The notes under the pieces are model-generated. The model was not told where the DNA came from. It searched no databases and saw only the letters and a list, made by a program, of their open reading frames with translations. A DNA stretch of 64,000 bases from Flavobacterium sp. AG291 (GTDB taxonomy: Bacteria; Bacteroidota; Bacteroidia; Flavobacteriales; Flavobacteriaceae), in the NCBI RefSeq assembly GCF_003350375.1, contig NZ_QQAR01000016.1, positions 1-64,000 on the forward strand, read 5' to 3'. This document shows, piece after piece, positions 25,763 through 35,730 of the stretch. Each line of letters opens with the position of its first letter. The stretch's first letter is position 1. The translations under genes and the position numbers were made by a program.

Positions 25763-28078
25763 TTAGAACGGATATCCTATTGCTAAGTTCAACACAAAAT
25801 TTTCCTTTCGCCAGTATTTACTCCCTACATCTATATCATCTAATACCCATCGGTCGCCATCAGGCAACCAGGGCTTTCGTAATGGGAATGCACCATCAAG
25901 CCTCAGTATCAGGAAAGACAGGTCGAGTCTTAATCCGATACCCGTACCTACGGCAAATTCTTTGTAAAAGTCTTTAGAGATTTCGGCTCCTTCCATTCCG
26001 TCTTTTTTGTTCCATAGCCAGATGTTACCGGCATCTACAAATATGGCACCGTGTACAACGCTGTATAGTTTCATCCTGTATTCGGCATTAATTTCCATCT
26101 TTATATCTCCCGATTGATCCGGAAGGAAAGAATTGGCTGTAACTGTAGTATCTCTATAGGTTCCGGGACCAATAGATCTTGCCCTGAACGCCCGTATACT
26201 GTTTGTTCCCCCTACAAAGAACTGTCTTATATACGGAAGCTCTGAAGAGTTTCCGTATGGATATCCAAAACCTATGGTAGCTCTTGTTGCCAGTTGAGAG
26301 TTTTTACTGAATTTATGGTAAAATCTAAAGTCGTGTTCTGTTTTTGCATATTGGCTAAACGGCACTCCAAATACAGATATAGTGTCTCCTTTTTTAATAT
26401 TGGCACCTGTGACTAATCCTGTAATATTTCCGGCAAGATCCAGGGAACCTTTGTAATAAATAGTATTCTTTTTAAATTGCCTCATTGTATTTGTATAGGT
26501 ATACGAATAGGTTGGGCCAAAAATCAATTGTTTGTCTATGGCTCTTTGCAATGATCCGCTTTGGTCATCTTTAATACGGTTTCGGTATTCCTCAGTTACA
26601 TGGCTAGGACTAACAAAAATTGCATCAAATACTTTCAGTTCGTGCTCCTTGGTAATGTCTTCTTTCCACAGGTAACCAAATGATGATTTGAAAGAACTCA
26701 GTGAATATAGTTTTTGCCTGTTTTGGTATTCATAACCTATAGAAACTTTGGTGCGTGGTACATAGGCACTTGGTGTCTCAACTTTAATAGGTGTAATAAA
26801 TCTTGGCCATGTAAGGCTCACATCACTACCTATACGATATACATTATACCCCTTATTTTGCCCTGCCATTTGTACCTCAAGGCCCCCAAAAGCAGATATG
26901 CTCAAAAGTTCGGCAGCTTTAAAGGTATTACGGTTACTCCAGTTTACAGTTAGCTCACTACCATTATAGTTAGCAGAGTTTGTTTTGGCAGAAAGCTCCA
27001 TCTGAATTGACTTTTTAGGCAGCGGAGTCAGAAAATAATAAGTATCAAGCGCAGTGTCCAGTGAATCAGAAATTTTAAACTGGTTTTTTACGAATCTGAA
27101 TGTGCCCAGGTTAACCAGCCGGTTTAATGACAGGTTATGGTCTTTACGGTTATAAATGTCTCCTTTGTGAAAGTATAAGGTACGATCATAGATTATAGGA
27201 CGAAAGTTATGTTCTTTATCTATTATGGTATAATCTTTATATCTGGTAACAGAATCATTTTCGGCAGGTTTGGTAAGAGTATCGCTTGCTGCACTTAATG
27301 AGTAGTTTGGATAGATAAAAATGTTATTAATGGTATATACCTTTTTAGCCCTTTCTGGTACATCATCTTTCAGGCGTATCCTTAAATCTACCTGATGATC
27401 GCCAACAGTACTGTCTACCCTTATAATCAGATAGTCGGGATTAAAAAAGAAATAGCCTTTCTCTTTTAGTCTTTCATCTATGCGGTTGCGCTCATCTTTA
27501 ATCTTGTCCAAATCATAAGGCGAGCCTTGTTTTAAACGGGTTCTTCTTTTGGTTCGTGCTACTGCACTATCCAGTCGGGTACCTAATGAGTCAGGCCATA
27601 TCACATTGCGGATGGTGTATTGTTTTCCTGGCTTTACGGTATATATGGCTTTAGCCTTCCTATTGGATGAGGTAGAGTCAGCACTGGTACGTGATTTAAA
27701 ATAACCTCGGTTTTCTGCCCTGTTTTGTAATACATCAGCATTATAATCCATATCCACCTGACTGAAAGTAACCGGTGGTTCGCCAACTTTATTCCTTAAC
27801 CAATACTGAAAGCCTTTATCTTTCTTAGGCTCTCCGGCAAAGTTGTACATACTCAGTTTAAAACGCCATCCTAATATTGTCCTGTTAGGTTTAGGGCGCA
27901 GCAATTCCTGCATTTCTGCCTTTAGTGCTTTTTTATCGCTTTTGCTCATCAGGCTGTCTTCAATTTTTACTTCAGCTCCGGTATAAAGCATTTCACCTTC
28001 AGGCAGGTATTTGGTATTACTGCAGCTGTATACAAGCAGTAAAAGAAAAGGGATATAATATATTGGCTTGATTCTCAT
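25763..28078 (-). CDS. tamL: TamL, BamA/TamA-type outer-membrane lipoprotein
   Basis: A 771-residue protein that, with TamB, moves proteins or lipids to the outer membrane. It begins with a lipoprotein signal (VYSC19) followed by NTKYLPEGE, the opening typical of the Bacteroidota TamA variant called TamL. Residues ~25-330 resemble POTRA domains. The rest (~400-771) is a 16-strand-type barrel with the FFVGGTNSIRAFRARSIGPG segment, equivalent to the VRGF/Y loop of Omp85 proteins, and it ends in an aromatic (GYPF), the BAM signal. The tamB gene lies only 2 bp upstream, so the two form one operon. Confidence 0.92.
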   Translation of the reverse strand: MRIKPIYYIPFLLLLVYSCSNTKYLPEGEMLYTGAEVKIEDSLMSKSDKKALKAEMQELLRPKPNRTILGWRFKLSMYNFAGEPKKDKGFQYWLRNKVGEPPVTFSQVDMDYNADVLQNRAENRGYFKSRTSADSTSSNRKAKAIYTVKPGKQYTIRNVIWPDSLGTRLDSAVARTKRRTRLKQGSPYDLDKIKDERNRIDERLKEKGYFFFNPDYLIIRVDSTVGDHQVDLRIRLKDDVPERAKKVYTINNIFIYPNYSLSAASDTLTKPAENDSVTRYKDYTIIDKEHNFRPIIYDRTLYFHKGDIYNRKDHNLSLNRLVNLGTFRFVKNQFKISDSLDTALDTYYFLTPLPKKSIQMELSAKTNSANYNGSELTVNWSNRNTFKAAELLSISAFGGLEVQMAGQNKGYNVYRIGSDVSLTWPRFITPIKVETPSAYVPRTKVSIGYEYQNRQKLYSLSSFKSSFGYLWKEDITKEHELKVFDAIFVSPSHVTEEYRNRIKDDQSGSLQRAIDKQLIFGPTYSYTYTNTMRQFKKNTIYYKGSLDLAGNITGLVTGANIKKGDTISVFGVPFSQYAKTEHDFRFYHKFSKNSQLATRATIGFGYPYGNSSELPYIRQFFVGGTNSIRAFRARSIGPGTYRDTTVTANSFLPDQSGDIKMEINAEYRMKLYSVVHGAIFVDAGNIWLWNKKDGMEGAEISKDFYKEFAVGTGIGLRLDLSFLILRLDGAFPLRKPWLPDGDRWVLDDIDVGSKYWRKENFVLNLAIGYPF

Positions 28079-28080
28079 GC

Positions 28081-31000
28081 TTAATTTTCTTTTGGCGTTT
28101 CTTTATCCTTTTCTTCTCTGGCTTTACGTTCTTCCTCTTCTTTTTCCTGTTGTTTTTTCTTTTCCCTTAATTCTTTCTCTTTTCTAATCATTTCTTTTTC
28201 TTCCTCGGTCCTGTGGAAAAGCTCTCTGAATTTATTGTAGTCAAGCGTAAATATCAACGATACTCCTGTTTCTATAACCTGTCCCTGTACAGCGGCATCA
28301 TATTCGTCTTTGCTGTAACCTCTCACAGTATAGCGGCCATCTTTGGTTAACTGGTAATCCACTGCCACGTCTCCTGCTATATTACTGGTCTTTTCATTGG
28401 TTTGCTCCTGACCTTCAACACCAACAGTGCTGCCGACGGTAACTTTTAGCCTGTCGTCAAATAATCTTTTAGAGGCGCTTACACTAAGGTCGGTTCTGTT
28501 CTGTCTTTCGCCACTGGTATAATCTTCAGAAGATTCCAGATCAAAATTTAATTCTACACCGTTTATTAAATCGCTTGCCAGGTTATTAAGCTGCTGCGAA
28601 AGTATCTTGCTCACACTCTGTCTTGCCAGCATTCCTGTTGAAGTTCCTGCTTCGGTAGAGAATGGGTTTTCTCCCACAAAACGGTTTAGTAACAGTACTG
28701 CAAACACCTGCTTGTTAAGCTCAGATGGCTCCTGGCGCAATTGTTCCAGCTTGGCATTGGTAGTGTTTAGCACTTTGGTCGATACATTATTACTTCCTTC
28801 ATCAAGTTCTATATCAAATGATAGTTCCGGTTTCAACAGTTCACCTTCCATTTTCAGGATGGTATTAAACGGAATCTTTTGTTTGAATGTGTTTTGTATC
28901 GACTGCTGTTCACCGGCTATCTGTGGGCCAACAAGATCAATAGGAGCAATGTCGGTTTTATAAACCGCGCTGATGTTTATATTGGCATCGGTAGGCTCGC
29001 CGGTCCATAATATGTAACTGCCGGATTGAATCTCAAATTTTCTTTTTATAAAGTTAAAGGTCATTTGGTAGGCACCCTCGCTAAATTCATAACGTCCTGT
29101 AAGTGTTGTCTTTCCTGATTTATCAATTCCGCCGGTAAGATGTGCTTCACCTTTAAGCTGAAGGTAATCTCCGTTTCCTTTATCAATAACCAAATTGAGT
29201 TCAGCTTCTTTAACCACTTCAATATTTACGAGTACATCCATGCCTTTTAATTCAGTAGAATTTACAGTCTGTTCAATTTTAAGGCGCTCTATCATTTCCT
29301 TATTGTCTTCATCAACAAATTCAACAATACCCTCCCTGTCAGCAATCGATGGATCCTGTTGCGGCAGCACAACGGTAAATTTAGTATTATCGTCTATTTT
29401 AAGATTACCATCTATTACTGGGCTTTCCGGTGTACCTTTTATGTTTAAGTGCGTATCAAAATACAGGGTGCCATAGTAAAAATCATTGTCTTTGGCAGTT
29501 GAATTCACAGCCCTGAAATCATCGGCATCTACCGTTAGGTTAAAAGCAAAATCCCTGTAATTGGTAGTATTTACGGTTCCATTAACATCAAGTGTATTGT
29601 TTTCCTCGTCATTTACCTGAAAATTGTTCAGTACAATACCAGTATCGGTAAAACGTATCTCATCATTCATGCCTTTAAAATATGCATTGAGCTGTTTTAC
29701 TCGCAGGGCTACGTCATTAAAGTTCAGGTTACCGTTTATATCAGGATCGGTTGCTGTACCGGCAATTTTAAAATTACCGGATAAGTATCCCTTACCATCT
29801 TTAATTTCGCCCATGCTAAATGCCTGAAGGCTTTCAATATTCAGTTTGTTAATGTCAACATTCAGGTCAAAACTTTCTGCTTCAGCGTTATAATTACCGT
29901 CTATGGTTGCCTTGTTATCACTGCCGCTAATTTCAACATTGGCGGTATAAGTGTTAGCAATCTCGTTGTTTACTTTAATTTTAATGTTTCCAACAGTGTC
30001 TTTACTTATGGCAAGGTTTTCAATGTTAAGGTCTGATGTAAATACTGGTTTCGAAGTAAGATTTCGAAGCTCGGCCTTACCGTCAAGAGTTCCTGTTATT
30101 TTCATTTCCTGTTTATTGATGATATTAGTAAGCGTCTCGATCTTAAAATTATCAAGTTCAATATCCAGTGGGGCATTTGGAGTTTCCGAAGCCGATTGTA
30201 ACTTCAGTTCACCACTATCGCTCTTAATGTCAAAGTTGTTGGCATAAATACCATCTTTACCAAATCTTATACTATTGTTTTCGTCTATTCTCCATTCCTC
30301 ATAATTAAGCTTCAGCCCATCAGGGTTAAGTGAAAGTTCTGTATTCTTATCAGTAGCTTTAAGCTTACCGGCTATCCTGTATTGTTCTTCTTTTTTCTTG
30401 TCTTCTACCTGTAGTTTATAGTCAATAATGTTATCTTTTACACTACCGGTAAGTCTGGTGTGCTCCAACTGAAACTGTTCGCTTTGTACCTGGCCTATTT
30501 CTACATTGTAAGCCAGAGAATCCTGCTGGGTTTCTACTTTAATATCAACGCCCGATATGGTATAAGCGCCATAAACTATCCTCGGGATAGTCCCGTTTAT
30601 TTTCAGGCTGTCAGTAGTACTGTCATAACGGCCTTCAATTTTAATAGGTTCTAATCGTGTTATCTGCGGAACCAGTTTATAAAGTATAGGATCATTATCC
30701 ACAACCAGCCCAAAATCGAACTGTTGCGGAACATTAGATTTTTTAGGCGCTGTAGGATTTGTATTGTAGTATTTAGCAATAGTGGCCGAAAGGGCAGGAC
30801 CAACCTGTGTGAGTTTATAGTTGCCTTTCATATAAGCCTTAAGGAATTGCGACTTGATCTGAATAGCGGTAGTATCAGGCTGGCTGATGGCCACTATGTT
30901 GATAGAATCCAGTGCGAACTGCTCTTTTTCGTTGGCAAACATAAAGCTATGCAGCTTAATCGTTCCGTTAAGGTGATCCGGATCGGCATCAGCTATGTCA

Positions 31001-33171
31001 GCATCTACATTACCACGTAATTTTAATGGCCCGGCATGCAGGTTGAGTTTGTTCAGGTCGGCAATGTCAACATTAAGCCTTATTTTTCCGTTGGGATATT
31101 TACCATTAAAGCCCCCATTGGCTAAAAGCTGAAACTCAAGATTAGGATCGGCCATATCTGCTTTGGCATCAAATTTTCCATTGCTGATGGATCCGTCTAC
31201 ATTCAGGTTTTTATAAATGTAACTATTGTATTCAGCACTAACTATATTTGCCACTACTTTGGCATTGGCAGTTTGAGGATCTAGTCCCTTACCTTTTACT
31301 TTAGCCTTTAGCGTTATTCTTCCTATAGAGTCATTAGTAATCAAAGTCCCTACATCAAAATTGTCTATGTCTATATCGGCATCATAAATCTCGCTGCCCT
31401 TTTTACGCTGGTCAAAAACAGCTTTTACTTTGGCATTACCAAAGCTGCTGGTAAGATTTACATCTGTGGCGAAGTTGTTTATTTTTCCCTTAAATTTGGC
31501 TTTCGCCGAAAGATTGCCCGGTAATTGTATGTTAGCAGGTAACGTACCTTTAGGGATGTAGGTATTGATGTCTTTAGACGTTGAGGTAAAAGCACGAACG
31601 TTCATGTCAAACCATGCTTTTTTTACATCCGGCAGGCCAATAATCCTTCCGCTGGCGGCAATTTTTGTTGCTCCTATACCGCTCATTTCCAAATTGGCAA
31701 TCTTAATGTCGCTTACCTTACCTTCCACACGGCTGCTGATATTGAGTACACCATTAGCATTTCCTTTAAACGGTGCAGTGTCGGCAAGAGTAGGCACAAA
31801 AAGCAATACATCTTTAAAACCAATACGACTGTCTTTAATATCGGCATCTACAGTAAGGTTACCAATATCTTTTGTAATGGCATCCAATGAAGGATAAGAG
31901 ACCGAAATATGGTCTTCAATCTGAGTGTAGGGTGTTTCAAGATATAAATCATTAAGCTCAGCACCTTTAGTTCCATACGAGAAGTGTGTACGAAATTCCT
32001 CTACATTCAGTCCGCTTTTTTCTTTTACGCTAAATGTTGCGATGTTTCCTGAAATGGCCTCAGTACTGTATGACAGATCTTCAGCTTCCAAGTTCAGGTC
32101 GGTAATGTCAAGGTGTTTGTAATCAATGCCTTTAGCGACAGAGGCAGAATTCTCATCATCAAATTTGAATGCTACATCCTTAATATCAGTATTGGCAAGC
32201 TTAAATTTCCACTGTGCCTGTTGCACGGCAGTAGTTTCTTCGGGCAGCGATTCTTTTACCTGCTTTTCAAATTTGCCTAAGGCCAATTGCCCTTTGAGTC
32301 CTTCTATCTCAAGATTATCAAGATCAATAAGCTGGTTTTTAAGGTCAATGTCGTTAACCTTAGCAAATAGTTTTTTTAGTTTTAATCCGGTATCAAGGCG
32401 GCTACCTTCGTTGTCATAACCTACATCAATATTAGCAATATTAATTTTACCAAGCTTAAGCTTCAGGTCGGGTTGTTTAGAGGCTTCTTCAGCGGCTTTC
32501 TGAGTACCTTGAGCAATTTCAGCAATCATTCCCTGTTTTAAGGTAAGCTTAAGACCATCTAAATTGATTTTTGGAACGCTAAACTCCATCTTATCCAAAT
32601 CGAATTTGCGGATACGGGTATCAAAGTGGGTTAGATTTACTTTGAGATCATTTTTGGTAATCTTATCGTCATAGCTAATGCGAATCCTGTCGAGGTTTAC
32701 TTTGTTGATTGAAAATTTCATTGGAGCCGAAGCGGTGTCCTTTGGTTTGTCAGATGCAAAAGCATTGATGATGTAATCAAAGTTAAACACGGAGTCTTCA
32801 TTGCGCTTTACATTAGCAACAATACCCTGAAGATTGACAGAATTGATCTCAACCTCGTTGTCAAGCAACTTAAAAAGGCTTATATCAACGGCAAGTTTTT
32901 CGCCAGCTAATAGTGTATCACCCTGCTGGCTTTCAAAGTAAACACCTTCCAGAATTACCTTTTCGGGGAGTCCTATTTCTATCTTGTCAATATTAACATC
33001 AGTCCCAATTTTCTTCTCCAGATAACTGATAGCCTTTTCTTTAGCTATGTTTTGAAAATAGGGGATTTGAAGCAATAGGACAAGTAATAGAAACAATCCT
33101 ATAATCGATCCTATTGTCCAAAGGATGATTTTTAATCCTTTACGCAGGTATTTCTTAATCTTAGCATTCAT
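28081..33171 (-). CDS. tamB: TamB, translocation/assembly module
   Basis: A 1696-residue inner-membrane-anchored protein predicted to bridge the periplasm as a long beta-taco. One N-terminal helix (about residues 14-36, IILWTIGSIIGLFLLLVLLL) anchors it. The middle is a long series of alternating beta-strands with AsmA-like features. The C-terminal TamB (DUF490) domain lies near 1180-1640 and includes LTGRYEFSEGAYQM and FNFIKRKFEIQSGSYI. The final ~45 residues are almost wholly Glu and Lys. Together with TamL it should help outer-membrane biogenesis or lipid transport. The pair is transcribed tamB then tamL. A candidate -7 box (TATTTTTG on the minus strand) lies at 33237-33244. Confidence 0.93.
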   Translation of the reverse strand: MNAKIKKYLRKGLKIILWTIGSIIGLFLLLVLLLQIPYFQNIAKEKAISYLEKKIGTDVNIDKIEIGLPEKVILEGVYFESQQGDTLLAGEKLAVDISLFKLLDNEVEINSVNLQGIVANVKRNEDSVFNFDYIINAFASDKPKDTASAPMKFSINKVNLDRIRISYDDKITKNDLKVNLTHFDTRIRKFDLDKMEFSVPKINLDGLKLTLKQGMIAEIAQGTQKAAEEASKQPDLKLKLGKINIANIDVGYDNEGSRLDTGLKLKKLFAKVNDIDLKNQLIDLDNLEIEGLKGQLALGKFEKQVKESLPEETTAVQQAQWKFKLANTDIKDVAFKFDDENSASVAKGIDYKHLDITDLNLEAEDLSYSTEAISGNIATFSVKEKSGLNVEEFRTHFSYGTKGAELNDLYLETPYTQIEDHISVSYPSLDAITKDIGNLTVDADIKDSRIGFKDVLLFVPTLADTAPFKGNANGVLNISSRVEGKVSDIKIANLEMSGIGATKIAASGRIIGLPDVKKAWFDMNVRAFTSTSKDINTYIPKGTLPANIQLPGNLSAKAKFKGKINNFATDVNLTSSFGNAKVKAVFDQRKKGSEIYDADIDIDNFDVGTLITNDSIGRITLKAKVKGKGLDPQTANAKVVANIVSAEYNSYIYKNLNVDGSISNGKFDAKADMADPNLEFQLLANGGFNGKYPNGKIRLNVDIADLNKLNLHAGPLKLRGNVDADIADADPDHLNGTIKLHSFMFANEKEQFALDSINIVAISQPDTTAIQIKSQFLKAYMKGNYKLTQVGPALSATIAKYYNTNPTAPKKSNVPQQFDFGLVVDNDPILYKLVPQITRLEPIKIEGRYDSTTDSLKINGTIPRIVYGAYTISGVDIKVETQQDSLAYNVEIGQVQSEQFQLEHTRLTGSVKDNIIDYKLQVEDKKKEEQYRIAGKLKATDKNTELSLNPDGLKLNYEEWRIDENNSIRFGKDGIYANNFDIKSDSGELKLQSASETPNAPLDIELDNFKIETLTNIINKQEMKITGTLDGKAELRNLTSKPVFTSDLNIENLAISKDTVGNIKIKVNNEIANTYTANVEISGSDNKATIDGNYNAEAESFDLNVDINKLNIESLQAFSMGEIKDGKGYLSGNFKIAGTATDPDINGNLNFNDVALRVKQLNAYFKGMNDEIRFTDTGIVLNNFQVNDEENNTLDVNGTVNTTNYRDFAFNLTVDADDFRAVNSTAKDNDFYYGTLYFDTHLNIKGTPESPVIDGNLKIDDNTKFTVVLPQQDPSIADREGIVEFVDEDNKEMIERLKIEQTVNSTELKGMDVLVNIEVVKEAELNLVIDKGNGDYLQLKGEAHLTGGIDKSGKTTLTGRYEFSEGAYQMTFNFIKRKFEIQSGSYILWTGEPTDANINISAVYKTDIAPIDLVGPQIAGEQQSIQNTFKQKIPFNTILKMEGELLKPELSFDIELDEGSNNVSTKVLNTTNAKLEQLRQEPSELNKQVFAVLLLNRFVGENPFSTEAGTSTGMLARQSVSKILSQQLNNLASDLINGVELNFDLESSEDYTSGERQNRTDLSVSASKRLFDDRLKVTVGSTVGVEGQEQTNEKTSNIAGDVAVDYQLTKDGRYTVRGYSKDEYDAAVQGQVIETGVSLIFTLDYNKFRELFHRTEEEKEMIRKEKELREKKKQQEKEEEERKAREEKDKETPKEN

Positions 33172-33354
33172 TTGTGATCTAAAAATAGCTATAAATTGAC
33201 TATCACTCTTTTAAAATTTTGCTAAAAAATTACTTACAAAAATATTAGAGCTTATTCTTACTTTACAGATAGAGGTATTTTATTGATATAAAACCTAACA
33301 TAATCTTAACCGGTGTAAGCCTATTTGTTCGTAATTTTATTCTTATTTATTGCT

Positions 33355-35367
33355 ATGCCTTATACAGATACCATTTTGCCTGTTTCGTTTTACCGTAACA
33401 GGGATATCAGCTGGCTCGAATTTAACGGGCGCGTTCTTGCTGAAGCTGCATCGGAAAATACACCTTTGCTGGAAAAGGTAAAATTCCTGTCTATTTATTC
33501 TTCTAATCTCGATGAGTTTTACAGGGTTCGCATTCCGGCTCTAATGGCCCTTAAAAAGCTGACAGGAAAAAAAACAGAAGCCGACAGAAAAGCATATAAA
33601 AAGATACTCAAGGATATAAATGATAAGGTATACGAGCAGCAACAACAGTTCGGGAAGCTTTTAAAAGAAGAGGTTTTACCGGTTCTTGAAGCAAACAACA
33701 TTCATCTTATTTATGATAAGCCGTTTCCTGATGCGGTAAGGCAAGAGGCCAGAGATTACTTCTTTACCCGTATACTTACGTATCTCAAACGCATGGAACT
33801 GAATGCTGAGACTGATTTCTTTTCCGAAAACAATAAACTGTATTATATGGTTTCGGTGACGGATATTGAAGGTACAGAATGTTTGCATATTATAAACATC
33901 CCTTCAGGAGAGATGCCAAGGTTTTTTAGTATCAATAATGAAAATGGTCAGTACATCTTGTTTATTGATGATATTATTAAGGAAAATCTAGATGCGGTTT
34001 TTCCGGATGCTGTAATCAACGGAGCATATACTTTTAAAATTACCCGCGATGCCGCATTAGAGTTTGATGATGATTATGAAGAAGGACTTGCGACTCAGAT
34101 GGAGAAAAAAATCGCCAAGCGCGACTTTGGTATCGCTACACGTTTTCTTTACGATTATGCAATGCCCGAAGAATATTTAAAAGTACTTATAGAGTTACTA
34201 CAGCTAAAAGGAGCGAATGTTATAAAAGGGCGATCACACCATAATCTGAAAGATCTTGCCGAACTGCCTGTAAAAAACAGCGTGCTTGAATATCCGAAAT
34301 GGCCGGCACTTCCTTTTGTATTTGAAGAGAGATCGCTGTTTGAACATATTCAAAAGGAGGATGTAATGATTCATACGCCTTTTCGCTCTTACGATACCGT
34401 GCTGCGTTTTTTTAATGAAGCAGCTATACACAATGATGTAGAGGAGATTTATGTTACTGTGTATCGTATGGCTCAGGATTCGCGAATAGCCAATGCCCTT
34501 ATCAGTGCTGCCGGCAACGGAAAAAAGGTTACGGTAATTGTTGAACTTAAAGCCCGTTTTGACGAATCAAACAACCTTAGATGGTCAAGAAAGCTTAGTG
34601 AAGCAGGAGTGACTATTATTCATAGTGTCCCATCACTTAAGATACATGCTAAGATTGCTTTGGTAAAATTCAGGAAAGGATATAATATAAAAGCGCTTGG
34701 ATTATTAGCGACAGGCAACCTTAATGAAACCACGGCCCGCTTTTATACCGATCATATATTGCTGACTTCAAACGTAGACCTTACCCGAGAACTTAGGCAT
34801 GTATTTAAGTTTCTCAGCCTGATGAAAAAAAGAGAAGCCAAAGATTTTTATGAATTCAGGCATCTTTTAGTAGCACAGTTTAATTTAAGGGACAGATTTC
34901 TTGCACTTATTGACAGGGAAATTGATAATGCTAAAAAAGGACTTCAGTCAGGTATTACCATAAAGCTCAACAATCTTGAAGAGCAGGTTTTGATAGATAA
35001 ACTATATGAAGCTTCAAATGCAGGAGTAAAGATCAATTTGCTGGTAAGAGGTATTTGTTGTCTTGTGCCCGGAATGGAAGGACAGAGTGAAAACATTACG
35101 GTGAAACGTATTGTTGACCGTTATCTTGAACATGGTCGTATTTTTATTTTCAGCAATAGTGGAGATGTTGAGGTTTACCTCGGTTCAGCCGACTGGATGA
35201 GCCGTAATATTTACCGTAGGGTAGAGGTGTGTTTCCCGATATATGACACCGTAATTAAAGATGAGCTGATACACCTTGTCAACCTGCAATTGCGTGAGGA
35301 AATCTTTGATGAAAAACGTTCGCAGGAAAAGATATATGAGTTTTTAAAAGATGAGGTAACGCATTAA
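33355..35367 (+). CDS. ppk1: Polyphosphate kinase 1
   Basis: A 670-residue enzyme that polymerises the terminal phosphate of ATP into polyphosphate, reversibly. I start at ATG 33355 (MPYTDTIL); a TTG ten codons upstream is unlikely. The N-terminal domain begins YRNRDISWLEFNGRVL, nearly diagnostic of PPK1, followed by SSNLDEFYRVRI. The autophosphorylated His is H431 (KIHAKI, matching E. coli H435) and the second catalytic His is H593 (LEHGRIFIFSN, matching H592). Length fits the family (~690). The gene is monocistronic and converges on the channel-like gene, with the two stop codons overlapping. Confidence 0.94.
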   Translation: MPYTDTILPVSFYRNRDISWLEFNGRVLAEAASENTPLLEKVKFLSIYSSNLDEFYRVRIPALMALKKLTGKKTEADRKAYKKILKDINDKVYEQQQQFGKLLKEEVLPVLEANNIHLIYDKPFPDAVRQEARDYFFTRILTYLKRMELNAETDFFSENNKLYYMVSVTDIEGTECLHIINIPSGEMPRFFSINNENGQYILFIDDIIKENLDAVFPDAVINGAYTFKITRDAALEFDDDYEEGLATQMEKKIAKRDFGIATRFLYDYAMPEEYLKVLIELLQLKGANVIKGRSHHNLKDLAELPVKNSVLEYPKWPALPFVFEERSLFEHIQKEDVMIHTPFRSYDTVLRFFNEAAIHNDVEEIYVTVYRMAQDSRIANALISAAGNGKKVTVIVELKARFDESNNLRWSRKLSEAGVTIIHSVPSLKIHAKIALVKFRKGYNIKALGLLATGNLNETTARFYTDHILLTSNVDLTRELRHVFKFLSLMKKREAKDFYEFRHLLVAQFNLRDRFLALIDREIDNAKKGLQSGITIKLNNLEEQVLIDKLYEASNAGVKINLLVRGICCLVPGMEGQSENITVKRIVDRYLEHGRIFIFSNSGDVEVYLGSADWMSRNIYRRVEVCFPIYDTVIKDELIHLVNLQLREEIFDEKRSQEKIYEFLKDEVTH

Positions 35368-35708
35368 TTTTCTTCGTCTTCAACCTGAAGTATATGTAAT
35401 ATGCGATGTATTACAGGAGCAAAGAACACTGCAGTAATACTAAGAAAAGCTACGCCACTATATAGTGCATAAATAGAAGAAAATATTTTAGCGGCATCAT
35501 TTGGCATTTCAGATACAGGTCCCATACCCGTTAATATCATCGATGCCATATAAAAGCTATCTACCCAGTTGAGACTTGCAAAATGGCGATAGCCTAAAAC
35601 CCCAATCCCTACCGAAAAGACTATAAGTGCTATGGCAACAAGGGTGTAACGCCCCATTCGAAGCGCAAAACGTTTAACAGGTAAAACTTGTTGTCGGCGG
35701 TGTTCCAT
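35364..35708 (-). CDS. Two-TM channel-like protein lacking K+ selectivity filter
   Basis: A 114-residue membrane protein. The layout matches a minimal potassium channel (Ion_trans_2): TM1 21-41, a pore-helix-like stretch 47-59 (NWVDSFYMASMIL), a filter position, then TM2 73-97. The filter, however, reads T60-G-M-G-P64 in place of T-V-G-Y-G-D, and no GYG occurs elsewhere. It may be a non-selective or non-conducting relative, or only a look-alike. The N-terminus is basic (cytosolic) and the C-terminus acidic. The stop codon overlaps that of ppk1 on the other strand. The pseudouridine synthase gene is upstream on the same strand, 22 bp away. Confidence 0.7.
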   Translation of the reverse strand: MEHRRQQVLPVKRFALRMGRYTLVAIALIVFSVGIGVLGYRHFASLNWVDSFYMASMILTGMGPVSEMPNDAAKIFSSIYALYSGVAFLSITAVFFAPVIHRILHILQVEDEEN

Positions 35709-35730
35709 TATACGAATGTACTAAAAATAG

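Noticed and set aside
30460..32419. Plus-strand open frames inside tamB
   Set aside because: They lie opposite a long conserved coding frame and show no recognisable protein features.
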